NCBI GenBank assembly: GCA_023511625.1
Contig: JAIMBD010000001.1
Span: 264,716-328,715, forward strand
DNA length: 64,000 bases
Direction of reading: 5' to 3'
From: Bacillota bacterium
GTDB lineage: Bacteria > Bacillota > Sulfobacillia > Sulfobacillales > Sulfobacillaceae
The position numbers and the translations under genes were made by a program. This document shows, one piece after another, positions 40,748 to 48,836 of this stretch (the stretch's first letter is position 1; each line of letters opens with the position of its first letter). The notes under the pieces were generated by a model, which was given only the letters and a program-made list of their open reading frames with translations, was not told where the DNA came from and did not search any database.

Positions 40748-40760
40748 CGACCCGATTATA
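40748..40760 (-). promoter_or_regulatory. Promoter -10 of the LCP gene, same 13-mer as the polysaccharide operon
   Basis: TATAATCGGGTCG on the minus strand, 25 bp before the ATG, identical to 15420-15432. No good -35 lies at 16-18 bp upstream in either case, so an activator may be needed. Confidence 0.6.
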
Positions 40761-40831
40761 CCCTAGCCGCGCGCGGCGGCGGGCCGGCAACATTTGGCGG
40801 AGCCCCGAGGGTGCCGAGGAGCAGGCTTGTG

Positions 40832-41464
40832 TCAGGCCGGGAACGGGCCGAACACCCAGGCCCACATGGTGCCCTCCAGCGCTGGCAGCGGACGCGGGGC
40901 CGGCGGGATGTCCGCTACCTGATCGGCATGGGCCAACACCGAAAGACGCCCCGCCGGGGCCAGGCGGGGACGGGCCGCCTGGACGAGGCGGCTTAACGAG
41001 AGGGCCTGCGGAGCCAGCACCAGGATGCGGTCCCACCGGCGGGAGTCCCCGGCCAAAAACTCCCACAGGTCGGCCACCACCAGTTCTGTGGGGGCGGCGA
41101 GGCCCACTGCCTGGCCCACGGCCACGAGCTTCGGGTCGCGCTCGACGCCGACCACCGGGCTGGCGCCGAGGTCGCGCAGGATGCGCACCTCAAGGCCGGC
41201 GTGGGCGCCGAGGGTGAGAACCGACTGCGCGGCCAGGGCGGCGCGCCGAGGCACGCCCGAGGCCCAAAGCGCCGCCGCCACGCGGGCGTGGACGAAACTC
41301 GGGATGAGGGCCGGCGTCCCGATATGGCCGAGGGCCAAAAGCCGTTCCTCGGCGGCCCGGGCCAGCGTCTGCCAGCCCCGGCGTTCTGCCTTTTTCGAGG
41401 GGAATCGGCGGTAGAGGGACTCAAAATGCACAAGGTCCATGCCGCCTTCCGCGGCGCGGCTCAT
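40832..41464 (-). CDS. SAM-dependent methyltransferase-like protein
   Basis: 210 residues with a class I Rossmann layout: 'QSVLTLGAHAGLEVRILRDLGASPVVGVERDPKLVAVGQAVGL' gives motif I (L-G-A-H-A-G-L in place of the usual G-x-G-x-G) and the acidic residue after strand 2; 'ELVVADLWEFLAGDSRRWDRILVLAP' gives motif II. The altered motif I glycines leave activity uncertain. ATG 41464 overlaps the hemerythrin stop (ATGA). Its substrate is unknown. Confidence 0.65.
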   Translation of the reverse strand: MSRAAEGGMDLVHFESLYRRFPSKKAERRGWQTLARAAEERLLALGHIGTPALIPSFVHARVAAALWASGVPRRAALAAQSVLTLGAHAGLEVRILRDLGASPVVGVERDPKLVAVGQAVGLAAPTELVVADLWEFLAGDSRRWDRILVLAPQALSLSRLVQAARPRLAPAGRLSVLAHADQVADIPPAPRPLPALEGTMWAWVFGPFPA

Positions 41465-41982
41465 GGGCGGTCTTCGAGCAGCCGGATGGGCGGGCGGGCG
41501 GAAAGGCCGAGGCCGGCGACTCCGCTTCCCGCGTCAGGCTCGGGGCACTCGGAGGCCGGAGCCGGACGGGGATGCCTAGCGTGTGGCCAGGCCCAAAGCG
41601 CCGCCTCCTCGTCGTCTGCGTGGCGGCGAAAAAGGGCGTCGAGGTCTTGGAGCAGCGCCAGCACGGCCTCCCAATCCGCGTTTTCCAGGGAGTCGGCCAG
41701 CCGGTCGACGCCTTCGGCGATGGCGCGGTGTTGTGCGCTCAGCGCGGCGTGGGGAAAGCCGGCCCAGGCCGGCGACTGTGCCCACGCTGCCTCCTCGGTT
41801 TCGGCGTGGGCTAAGACCCGCTCGCGCCAATGGGCCAAGGCAGCGGAGGCGACCTCGGCCCGAAGCGCGGGCGATGCCTCCCGAATCGCCTGCGCCATCG
41901 CTTCGGTCCACGCTTCTCCTTCGGCCGTTGTGGCCAGGTGGATGCGGCGATGCCAATAGGGGTCGGCCAAGGCGGGTCCCAT
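41461..41982 (-). CDS. Hemerythrin-like (HHE cation-binding) protein
   Basis: 173 residues forming a four-helix bundle. His and Glu residues are placed as in hemerythrin-like proteins: 'WHRRIHLATTAEGEAW', 'ALAHWRERVLAHAETEEAAWAQ', 'HAALSAQHRAIAEGVDRL' and 'DLDALFRRHADDEEAALW'. Such domains bind a di-iron centre and sense or bind O2 or NO. The tail after residue 140 is Pro/Ala-rich. ATG 41982 behind GGGAGG. Divergent from the heme-copper-oxidase-like gene, with a CRP/FNR-type palindrome between them. Confidence 0.8.
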   Translation of the reverse strand: MGPALADPYWHRRIHLATTAEGEAWTEAMAQAIREASPALRAEVASAALAHWRERVLAHAETEEAAWAQSPAWAGFPHAALSAQHRAIAEGVDRLADSLENADWEAVLALLQDLDALFRRHADDEEAALWAWPHARHPRPAPASECPEPDAGSGVAGLGLSARPPIRLLEDRP

Positions 41983-42145
41983 GGGGCACCTCCCAATTCG
42001 CGCCGTCTCTTTGAACCTCTTACTTTCTCTCATTATCGAGGGCTTTCCTGCGGGGGCCAAGGGCCGTCCGGTGCGCGAAGAAGGGTCAGGCGGGCCGGGG
42101 AAGAGGGCCCGAACGGCGCATCCGGCAGTCGCCCCTCCGAGCATG

Positions 42146-42159
42146 GTGATCGCGATCAC
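42146..42159. promoter_or_regulatory. CRP/FNR-type palindrome
   Basis: Perfect 14-bp palindrome GTGATCGCGATCAC in the divergent gap between the hemerythrin and oxidase-like genes. It fits GTGA-N6-TCAC (CRP) and is one base per arm from TTGAT-N4-ATCAA (FNR/NnrR). The 319-bp gap holds no other clear feature except possible promoter hexamers near 42010. Confidence 0.5.
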
Positions 42160-42301
42160 GGACGGGCGGGCGGGTTCGGCGCACAGTGGCGATGGGATTG
42201 GCATCGGGAGCGTGCTCGGGGGTAAGATGAGGGCAAAGTTTGGGTGCACATCCCGGCGGGCGCGACCGGTGGGGCTTGCAGGGCTGAAGGGGGAAGCGGC
42301 G

Positions 42302-43654
42302 TTGCAGGGAGAAAATCGACCGCCGAGGACAGCGGAGGGTGCCGGGGCCGGATACCGGCCGTCGGTGAACGTCGAACAGGCCCCTCCGGCCGCATTGGTC
42401 TTGGGGTTTTCCGCCCTGGGATGGTGCTTTTTGGCTGCGGTCGGGGTGGGGGTGGCGCGCCTTTCCGGAGCGCTGGCCGCTCACCAGTTTGCCGCCTTCG
42501 GGGTCTTGGGGGTGGTGCACCTCTTTACGCTCGGATTTCTCACCACCTCCATGATGGGCACCCTCTATCAATGGATTCCGGTCGTCTTTGACGTGCCGGC
42601 AGTGCCTGCCCATCTCGCCGTGCGCCAGGCGGCCATCTGGTTGGGCGGAGTCGGAGTCTTCGTGGCCGGCTGGTTCTCGGGGAGCGTGGCCTTGGTGGCG
42701 GCGGGCGGCGGCGTGGCCGCTCTGGCCCTCCTGCTCTTTACCCTGCTGGTCAGCGAGCGGATGGCCAAAAGCGCGCGCCGGCGCGACACCATCTTCTGGA
42801 CGGTCTCGGCGAGCCTGGTCGGGCTGAATCTGACCTGGGTCTTGGGACTCGGCATGGCGTTATCCTGGAACACGCCGGCCGTCGGCGGCTTCGTGCCCTT
42901 CTGGCTTCCGCTGCACCTGGCCACGGCCCTGGTGGGGTGGGTCGGGTTTTTGGTGTTGGGCGTGGAGCTGAAACTGGTGCCGATGTTTGCCATGGCCTCG
43001 CTTGCGGGCGTGATGACCGGGGGGCCGCCGGCCTTGGCCGGTCTAGGCTACCTCCTCTTTGGCCTCAAGCCGTGGCTCGGCGCCTCGACGGGGTTTTTCG
43101 CCGCGGCGGCGTGGCTCGGGGCAGCCGTTTGGGCCTTGGGCCAGGTGTTCTTGGCCATCACCCGCAGCCGAGCGCCCGGCCGACCAGATCCGGTGTTCGT
43201 CGCGACCGTCTCAGGATGGCTGTTGTGGGTGGCGGCGGCGGCCTTGTCGGCTGAGGCAGGATGGGCGGCCGTGGCTCTGGCCATGGCCGGCGCCGGCCTT
43301 TTCCTCCTCGGCTATCAGTCGCGCATCCTGCCGTTCGTCGTGGCTCTTGCCATTAGTCGGCGTCTTCCAGGCCCGGCCGTCAAGGCCTTCTACTTGGCCC
43401 GGGGACTGCAGCCGGTGTGGGCTCCCCCTATGGCGGCGGCCCTGTGGCTGGCGATGGTCTTGGGGGTGACGAGCGGCGTGGAAAGTGGCCAGGCCTGGCA
43501 GGTGCGGCTTGGCGCCGCCTTCTTGGAGGCCGCGGTGGTGGTGCACGTGGTCAGCCTGGCGGCGATGGCGTACGCCCGGCGTGGGACTTCAAATGCGCTG
43601 GGTTCCAGGGAGCAGTCGCCGGGGGAGGCTCCCCGTCCGGGCTCGGACCTTTAA
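42302..43654 (+). CDS. Polytopic membrane protein resembling heme-copper oxidase subunit I / NnrS-type proteins
   Basis: About 450 residues with twelve membrane helices. 'VVHLFTLGFLTTSMMGTLYQWIPVVF' near residue 50 recalls the His-bearing helix of NorB/oxidase-like and NnrS proteins ('H-x-x-L-x-G-x-x-x-x-x-x-x-G-x-x-Y-x-x-L-P'), and 'PLHLATALVGWVGFLVLGVELKLVPMF' repeats the pattern. I cannot place all haem and copper ligands, so enzyme activity is not claimed. I chose TTG 42302 behind GAAGGGGGAAG; GTG 42365 is an alternative. Together with hemerythrin and the CRP/FNR site, it may serve in NO or O2 stress. Confidence 0.65.
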   Translation: MQGENRPPRTAEGAGAGYRPSVNVEQAPPAALVLGFSALGWCFLAAVGVGVARLSGALAAHQFAAFGVLGVVHLFTLGFLTTSMMGTLYQWIPVVFDVPAVPAHLAVRQAAIWLGGVGVFVAGWFSGSVALVAAGGGVAALALLLFTLLVSERMAKSARRRDTIFWTVSASLVGLNLTWVLGLGMALSWNTPAVGGFVPFWLPLHLATALVGWVGFLVLGVELKLVPMFAMASLAGVMTGGPPALAGLGYLLFGLKPWLGASTGFFAAAAWLGAAVWALGQVFLAITRSRAPGRPDPVFVATVSGWLLWVAAAALSAEAGWAAVALAMAGAGLFLLGYQSRILPFVVALAISRRLPGPAVKAFYLARGLQPVWAPPMAAALWLAMVLGVTSGVESGQAWQVRLGAAFLEAAVVVHVVSLAAMAYARRGTSNALGSREQSPGEAPRPGSDL

Positions 43655-43673
43655 GGCGGGAGGAGGAGGGGGT

Positions 43674-44051
43674 ATGGCAGCAGTGGCCATGGGGCGCTTG
43701 GGCGACGGGTTTGCCGCGGGCACCCGGCGGGTGCTGGTGGACCGGCTTTGGCCGCGGGGGGTGCGCAAAGACGCCGGCCTTTTTGACGAGTGGTGCCCCG
43801 AAGTGGCGCCGAGTACGGCCCTGCGCCGCTGGTACGGCCATGATCCCGCCCGCTTTGAGGAGTTTGCCCGGCGTTACCGCGCCGAACTGGAGGCCTTGGA
43901 CGGCCATCCCACGCTGGTGCACCTTCGGGCTTTGGCCGAGGGCGGGCGCTTGGCGCTCCTGACGGCCAGCCGAGATGTGGCCCGAAGTCAGGTGCCGGTC
44001 CTGCGGGCGTTTTTGCTCGCCCCCCTCCCCGGACCGGAGGGAAAGGGCTAA
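43674..44051 (+). CDS. DUF488 family protein (YeaO-like)
   Basis: 125 residues. 'RRVLVDRLWPRGVRKDAGLFDEWCPEVAPSTALRRWYGHDPARFEEFARRYRAELE' is the characteristic core of the YeaO branch of DUF488: an R-V-L-V-D-R-L-W-P-R-G motif, then W and the Y-x-H-D segment. The biochemical role is unknown. ATG 43674 behind GGAGGAGGGGG, 19 bp after the oxidase-like gene, so probably the same transcript. Confidence 0.85.
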   Translation: MAAVAMGRLGDGFAAGTRRVLVDRLWPRGVRKDAGLFDEWCPEVAPSTALRRWYGHDPARFEEFARRYRAELEALDGHPTLVHLRALAEGGRLALLTASRDVARSQVPVLRAFLLAPLPGPEGKG

Positions 44052-44054
44052 GCT

Positions 44055-44495
44055 ATGCCCATAGCCGAGGGGGGGATCTGGGTGGCAGCAAGAAAGCGGT
44101 CGAGCGCCGCGCAGACGCCGGTGGCACCGGGAAAGGTCTCGCGCCATTCGCAGGCGTTGCTCCTTTCGCGGCGGGATCCCGAAGCGATGCGGACGGTCGC
44201 CGACCGGGTGGTCCTGGATGCGGTGTTGCCCGATGGACGCTGGGCAGTCTGGGTGGCGGGATTGGACACGGTGGTGGTGGACGTGCGGGCGCTTCCGGCG
44301 CCCGAGGGCATGGAACGGGTCAAGCAAGCCATCGCGGCCTGGCGCGGGCCCGGCCCCTTGGATGTCCTGGTCGTCACCCGCCGACCCTTTCTCATCTACG
44401 ACGCCTTAAACGACCTCGACCTCCCTTATCGGGTAGAGAGCCACGACGGATGCTTTTACTTTGCGGTGGGTCCGGGGCCGGATTCGGCCGCATGA
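44055..44495 (+). CDS. DUF2249-like small protein
   Basis: 146 residues. The second half, 'VVVDVRALPAPEGMERVKQAIAAWRGPGPLDVLVVTRRPFLIYDALNDLDLPYRVESHDGCFYFAVGPG', follows the DUF2249/TusA-like pattern: a D-x-R start, a helix, an alternating strand ending before 'P-x-x-L-x-x-x-L', and a closing beta-hairpin. DUF2249 proteins are often found with hemerythrins and NO-related genes. The first 45 residues are basic and may be unstructured or mis-started. ATG 44055 follows the DUF488 stop by 3 bp. Confidence 0.6.
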   Translation: MPIAEGGIWVAARKRSSAAQTPVAPGKVSRHSQALLLSRRDPEAMRTVADRVVLDAVLPDGRWAVWVAGLDTVVVDVRALPAPEGMERVKQAIAAWRGPGPLDVLVVTRRPFLIYDALNDLDLPYRVESHDGCFYFAVGPGPDSAA

Positions 44496-44511
44496 GCAAA
44501 GGGTGGCAGCG

Positions 44512-45054
44512 ATGGGCCCGGTGTACACGGTGGGCCATGGCAGCCAAAGCTGCGAGGCCTTTTTGGCCGGACTGAAGTCGGCCGGGGTGGGCACTGTGGT
44601 GGACGTGCGCCGTTTCCCCGCCTCGCGGCGCCATCCGCACTTCAGCGCCGATGCGCTCGACGCCGTCTTGGCGCGCGCCGGGATCCGGTACCGTTGGCTT
44701 AGGGAGCTCGGCGGGCGCCGGCGCGACGAAGCCCCCGATCCGGCCACCGTGGCCGGGTGGGCCGTGGCGGGATTTCGCCATTACGCGGCCTACATGCAGA
44801 CGCCCGAGTTTTGGGCAGCGCTCTCGGTGCTGGAAGCCTGGGCCGCGCAGGATCCGGTGGCCGTGCTGTGCAGTGAACGGCTCTGGTGGCGGTGCCACCG
44901 CCGGCTCATCGCCGATGCCCTCGTCGTGCGGGGGTGGACGGTGATCCACCTCGGCGCTGGCCTTGCGGCCCCCCACGTGTTAACTCCTTGGGCCGTCGCG
45001 GAGGGTGGGCGCCTTTACTATCCCGGTCCGACCAAGCCGGCTCCAACATCATAA
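44512..45054 (+). CDS. DUF488 domain protein, second copy
   Basis: 180 residues of the other DUF488 branch: 'VYTVGHGSQSCEAFLAGLKSAGVGTVVDVRRFPASRRHPHFSADALDAVLARAGIRYRWLRELGGRR' contains the Y-T-x-G-H-x and V-D-V-R-x-x-P-x-S-R-x-P-x-F signatures, and 'PVAVLCSERLWWRCHRRLIADAL' holds the C-x-E-x3-x-C-H-R-x-x-I motif, a possible metal or substrate site. The function is unknown. ATG 44512 behind CAAAGGG. It closes the run and is followed by a strong terminator. Confidence 0.87.
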   Translation: MGPVYTVGHGSQSCEAFLAGLKSAGVGTVVDVRRFPASRRHPHFSADALDAVLARAGIRYRWLRELGGRRRDEAPDPATVAGWAVAGFRHYAAYMQTPEFWAALSVLEAWAAQDPVAVLCSERLWWRCHRRLIADALVVRGWTVIHLGAGLAAPHVLTPWAVAEGGRLYYPGPTKPAPTS

Positions 45055-45055
45055 A

Positions 45056-45083
45056 GCGGCCCCGGGCGTTTTCCCGGGGCCGC
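45056..45083. terminator. Bidirectional terminator
   Basis: GCGGCCCCGGG (45056-45066) and CCCGGGGCCGC (45073-45083), an 11-bp perfect stem, sit between the convergent DUF488 and cupredoxin genes. TTTT lies in the loop, not after the stem. Confidence 0.7.
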
Positions 45084-45095
45084 GCTGTGCGTCTC

Positions 45096-45686
45096 TCATT
45101 GGACGGTGACGGTGCCGGTCATGTAACCGGGGGTGATCATGGGGCCACCCCAGCCGCTCGCACCGGTGCCGCAGGGCGCTTCGCACTGCCAGGTAAAGGT
45201 GCCGGCCTTTTGGGCCACGAATTCGGCCGTGACCGTCACCGTCTTGCCCGTCGGCGCCGCCGGAATGGGCACGTTTACGCCGAGTGCGGGGATGGTGAAG
45301 GTGTGGGCCACTTGATCCGGCGCCACGGCGCTCACCGGCTGCCCGTTGACGGTCTCATCGGGTGTGACCAGTCCCTGGACCTTGAGGAAGGGCGAGTTGG
45401 CCGGAAGCGGAGCCGTTCCGTCGTCGTAGCTGGTGATGACCAACCGCACCGTGGCTCCCTTAGGCACCGTGAAGGTGCTGGGTTGGAACTGAGGCCAACC
45501 CGGCTTGTGAATCATCTTGCCGGTCACGATGGTCAGGTGCTCGGTAACCACCCGCGGGGCCAGCGCTTGGACCTGGACCGCGTTGGACCCCTGTGGCCCC
45601 GCTGCCGGTTGGGATCCGCAGCCGGCCAGGATGGCCACTCCCAACACCCCTGCGCCTGCCGCCAGTGCCCACTTGGTCCGTCGCAT
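45096..45686 (-). CDS. Cupredoxin-domain lipoprotein (sulfocyanin/CuA-like)
   Basis: 196 residues. The signal peptide ends in a lipobox (ILAGC), so the protein is anchored to the outer face of the membrane. The domain is an eight-strand cupredoxin barrel: 'FTVPKGATVRLVITSYDDGTAP', 'VAHTFTIPALGVNVPIPA', 'GTFTWQCEAPCGTGASGWGGPMITPG'. A Cys-x3-Cys pair as in CuA, an upstream His (VAHTF) and a Met are visible, but the His normally between the second Cys and the Met is missing, so the copper site may be altered or mononuclear. ATG 45686 behind AAGGGGG. A respiratory electron-carrier role is likely. Confidence 0.8.
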   Translation of the reverse strand: MRRTKWALAAGAGVLGVAILAGCGSQPAAGPQGSNAVQVQALAPRVVTEHLTIVTGKMIHKPGWPQFQPSTFTVPKGATVRLVITSYDDGTAPLPANSPFLKVQGLVTPDETVNGQPVSAVAPDQVAHTFTIPALGVNVPIPAAPTGKTVTVTAEFVAQKAGTFTWQCEAPCGTGASGWGGPMITPGYMTGTVTVQ

Positions 45687-45752
45687 GACGTGTACCCCCT
45701 TTTTCCCCTAGACCCCCCGCCTTATGTTCGGGAAGGTGCGTTGTCGTTCTCT

Positions 45753-45774
45753 GGCAATGAGGGTAACTCTTGCC
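45753..45774. promoter_or_regulatory. Inverted repeat upstream of the cupredoxin gene
   Basis: GGCAATGAG and CTCTTGCC pair around GGTAA with one bulged base, 67 bp before the cupredoxin start. A possible operator in the 356-bp divergent gap, which contains no gene. Confidence 0.3.
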
Positions 45775-45958
45775 CGGGCCGGCGCCCACGGCCGAGCGGC
45801 GCAGGATGGCAGCGACGACCGACGGAAGATCGGGGGGCCCACGCGGGGGGGCCCGCCTGGTTCTCCTGGACCGGGCCTTCGGTCCCACGGCGCCGCGCCT
45901 CGGCACGTCGGGCGGGCGCAAATGATACGAATGGCCCTAGGCAAGGCGATCCATTCTG

Positions 45959-45969
45959 GTTACGGTAAC
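45959..45969. promoter_or_regulatory. Perfect palindrome upstream of the ferritin-like gene
   Basis: GTTAC-G-GTAAC, about 75 bp before the ferritin-like gene. Possible regulator site; no matching consensus recognised. Confidence 0.3.
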
Positions 45970-46042
45970 GCTTGGGCCGCGCGATGCCCCGCCGGGCAGG
46001 AGAGCGGCGTTTCGGGCGGCGGAGCGGGCCACTCGTTGGGAG

Positions 46043-46816
46043 GTGGAGTTCACGTTACGCGTACACCCTGAACTCAAGGACGACCTCTTGCTGCGGCTGT
46101 TTGATCGGGGGACCGAGCGCCAGTGGGGCACCGACACCCTCCACTGGGAGGAGCCGGAAACGTGGGACCGGGGCAGCCAAAAAGCCATGGCGGCCGTCTT
46201 GACTCCGATCTACCTGGGCGAACAGACGGCCATGCTCGGCGTCAGCGCCATGTTGCCGCAGATGTTGAACGGGCACGAACCGGAGGCGGCCTTGTGCTTG
46301 GCCAGCATGGGAATGGACGAGGCACGGCACTTCCGCAACCTCTGGCGGCTGTACCAGCGCTGGCAGCTCGAACCCTGGTCGACCCGCCAACTGCCGGAAA
46401 TGTGGCGCTATCACGCCCGCCTCTTGCAGCGGCGCGACCCCTTGGACTGGCTGTGGGGCATCCTCATCAGCGACCTTTTCGCCAACCGCTTCTACGGGCA
46501 GCTGGCCGAACGCTACCCCAATCTGCTCATCGGGCGCTTGGCGCGGCGCACGGTGGTGGATGAAGCGCGCCACCAAGCCTTCTCTGACCGCTATCTGACG
46601 GAGAAACTGAAGACGGTCGACGACACCCGCCGGCAAGAACTGTTGGACCTTCGAGAGGACCTCTTCCGGGTGATGGAAGGGCTGACAAGGCGTCTGGCGT
46701 CTCCCTTGGATGACCTCGGGTGGTCGGCGCAAGCCTTTCTCGATGCCTTGTACCAAGACACCGAGCGGTGGGCGGGGCGGATTGGACTGACAGGACCCGC
46801 GGCAGCGAACGATTAG
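46043..46816 (+). CDS. Ferritin-like di-iron protein
   Basis: 257 helical residues. Two E-A-R-H motifs ('MGMDEARHFRNLWRLYQ' near residue 95 and 'RTVVDEARHQAFSDRYL' near 180) and earlier Glu residues (YLGEQTAML) give the paired E...E-x-x-H sets of the ferritin/RNR-R2 superfamily, which bind two irons and activate O2. The length exceeds ferritins and fits R2-like oxidases or N-oxygenases; I cannot tell which. The GTG at 46043 lies within GGGAGGTGG, so the true start may be slightly different. It is convergent with the MFS gene and separated by 27 bp. Confidence 0.75.
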   Translation: MEFTLRVHPELKDDLLLRLFDRGTERQWGTDTLHWEEPETWDRGSQKAMAAVLTPIYLGEQTAMLGVSAMLPQMLNGHEPEAALCLASMGMDEARHFRNLWRLYQRWQLEPWSTRQLPEMWRYHARLLQRRDPLDWLWGILISDLFANRFYGQLAERYPNLLIGRLARRTVVDEARHQAFSDRYLTEKLKTVDDTRRQELLDLREDLFRVMEGLTRRLASPLDDLGWSAQAFLDALYQDTERWAGRIGLTGPAAAND

Positions 46817-46843
46817 GGTGGGCGAGGGGCTTCGGCGGTGGCG

Positions 46844-48004
46844 TCAGCGGCGGCTTGGGGCCGAAAGCAGGATCCCGGCCGCCAGCACCGCGACCGCCGC
46901 GGCGTAGCCGTAGGCGGCCACCGGTGTCACGTGATACAGCACCCCCATGACCACGTTGGCCGCAAACAGCCCCAGGCTGCGGGCAGCCGTCAGGGCCCCC
47001 ATGCCGCCACCGCCCCGAGGGGCCGGGACCCACTGGGCGACGAGCGCGGGTTCGGCGGTTTCGATGACGCCCAGAGCAAAACCCAAGGCGGCCACGGGGA
47101 GGATGAGCGCCCAAAAGCCGCCGTGCAGCGCGACGGCCGCCGCGAGGGCCGCCGAACCTACGGCTGCCGCGCCGTATCCCAAGACCCCAAGCTCTCCCAG
47201 CCGTCCTTGTGACCGCTGTCCGTACAGCCATCCCACGAGGGCCGAGACGCCGAGAAAGACCACGTAGGAGGTCACGCCCAGCGCGTTGCTGCGGGTGTGT
47301 TGGGCCAAGGTCAGGATGGGGAATCCGAGGTTGTAGGAGCTAAATCCATAAAGGCCAGCGGCCCACAGCAGGCGCTGGACGCGGGGGTCGGGGGTGGCGG
47401 CTGAAGCCGTCGGACCGGCCCCTGCCCCGCGCGGTGGCGGCTCTGGCCCCAGCATGGTCAGGAGCAGCGTGGAGGCGACCAAGGGCAGAAGCGTGAGAAG
47501 AAAGATCGCAGACAGCGACCAGTGGCTCGCCACGAGGGCAATGACGCCGAGCCCGGCCAGCACCCCTCCGCCCACGTCGAGGGCGTGAAGAAAGCCAAAG
47601 GCGGCGCGCTGCGCGGCCGGGTCTTGGACCCGGTGGACCAACAGCACGCGGCGCGAGGGGGTGCGAAAATTCCGCGCCCACCAACCGCCGGCCATGAGCG
47701 CCACGGCCATCGGCGGGGTTGCGCTAAGACCGATGAGCGAAAGCAGCGGGATGAGGCTGTTGCCGAGCACGGCAATCCGGCGATGGCCGACTCGGTCGCC
47801 CACGCGTCCTCCCCACCAGGCGATGAGGGACCCGGGACCATAAGCCAGGGCCATGGCCAGCCCGTAGACCCAGACCGGAGCTTTGAGGGACAGGACCAAG
47901 AACAGGGGAAAGATGGCCAGGACGGCTTGATACCCGAGGTCGGCGAAGAAGGCGGAGCCTGCGATCTTCCACACATCGGGAGTCCGCCACTCATCCCGCT
48001 GCAA
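46844..48004 (-). CDS. MFS transporter
   Basis: 386 residues and about twelve helices. The first helices read 'GSAFFADLGYQAVLAIFPLFLVLSLKAPVWVYGLAMALAYGPGSLIAWWGGRVGDRVGHRRIAVLGN', with motif A (G-R-V-G-D-R-V-G-H-R-R). The sixth-to-seventh loop is long and Pro/Gly-rich. I set the start at TTG 48004 because AAAGGGG precedes it and a TACAAT -10-like hexamer overlaps the other candidate ATG (48043). Substrate unknown. Confidence 0.82.
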   Translation of the reverse strand: MQRDEWRTPDVWKIAGSAFFADLGYQAVLAIFPLFLVLSLKAPVWVYGLAMALAYGPGSLIAWWGGRVGDRVGHRRIAVLGNSLIPLLSLIGLSATPPMAVALMAGGWWARNFRTPSRRVLLVHRVQDPAAQRAAFGFLHALDVGGGVLAGLGVIALVASHWSLSAIFLLTLLPLVASTLLLTMLGPEPPPRGAGAGPTASAATPDPRVQRLLWAAGLYGFSSYNLGFPILTLAQHTRSNALGVTSYVVFLGVSALVGWLYGQRSQGRLGELGVLGYGAAAVGSAALAAAVALHGGFWALILPVAALGFALGVIETAEPALVAQWVPAPRGGGGMGALTAARSLGLFAANVVMGVLYHVTPVAAYGYAAAVAVLAAGILLSAPSRR

Positions 48005-48126
48005 CGCGACCCGCCCCTTTCTCTCGCGCAAGCTCCTTCCCATTGTACCGTAGGGCAGTTGGGAGAAGGGACCCTTTGGGCGGTGCGAAGACAAAAGGGG
48101 CAGGGCAAGGGGAGCCAAGACAGGCC

Positions 48127-48152
48127 GCGAGGGCGGGGGGCCCCGCCCTCGC
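48127..48152 (-). terminator. Terminator hairpin after cotF
   Basis: GCGAGGGCGGGG / CCCCGCCCTCGC, a 12-bp perfect inverted repeat (2-base centre), 17 bp beyond the cotF stop. Confidence 0.65.
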
Positions 48153-48168
48153 CTGCGCCCTGAAGACC

Positions 48169-48762
48169 TTACGAAGGGATGGGCGATCCCGGATTGCCCC
48201 AGTCGTTGTCCTGGTAGCTGGCCATCATCTGCTGGTGGTGCTGCTGGAACCAGCGCTCGGGGTTTTCGTTGGCGCCCAGCGGCACGTACCAGCCCTTTTG
48301 CTCCATGAACTTGTAGAACTCGTAGGCCGCGTCGAGGTGGAAGCGGGACATCTCCGACAGCGCACGCCGGAGTCCCACGTGGGAGATTTCGGTGGCGGCC
48401 CAGATGGTGCGTACGGCCATGCTCTTGTTGCAATCGAGGCAGTCCGAGGCGATGGTGCGGTCCGAGAAGCCTTGGCCCGCACGCGGTTGCACGGGGGCAG
48501 GCGAGCGCGCGGGCAGGTTGCGCGGGCGTCCCTGCAACCCCCCGTCGAGGCCTTCGAACTTCCGGTCGAGCGATTCGCCCTGGGCGATCTCGATAAGTTC
48601 CCGATAGTGGGTTTCGGCCTTGCGCCGGGCAGACTCGAGCATGTGTTCAAGGTCCGGGTCCTGGACGAAGCTGAGATACCCCGTCAACTTGGCCAGGAGG
48701 GTGGCGTGGGACGAGGCGATCTCGTGAATCTGCAGGTATTCGGACGGTGTCAACTTGGCCAT
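48169..48762 (-). CDS. CotF-family spore coat protein
   Basis: 197 residues. 'KLTPSEYLQIHEIASSHATLLAKLTGYLSFVQDPDLEHMLESARRKAETHYRELIEI' and 'LDCNKSMAVRTIWAATEISHVGLRRALSEMSRFHLDAAYEFYKFMEQKGWYVPL' match the ferritin-like two-part CotF fold of coat-associated proteins. The C-terminus 'NPERWFQQHHQQMMASYQ' is Gln/Trp-rich. It supports sporulation in this organism. ATG 48762 behind GGGAGG. Monocistronic with its own terminator; sigma-K control would be expected but was not traced. Confidence 0.85.
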   Translation of the reverse strand: MAKLTPSEYLQIHEIASSHATLLAKLTGYLSFVQDPDLEHMLESARRKAETHYRELIEIAQGESLDRKFEGLDGGLQGRPRNLPARSPAPVQPRAGQGFSDRTIASDCLDCNKSMAVRTIWAATEISHVGLRRALSEMSRFHLDAAYEFYKFMEQKGWYVPLGANENPERWFQQHHQQMMASYQDNDWGNPGSPIPS

Positions 48763-48836
48763 CGCGATCCTCCCTTGGGCGGTGGTCGCCAGGGAATTCC
48801 TGGCGCCAGCGGAAGTATGCCGCTCGCTCGGGAGGG

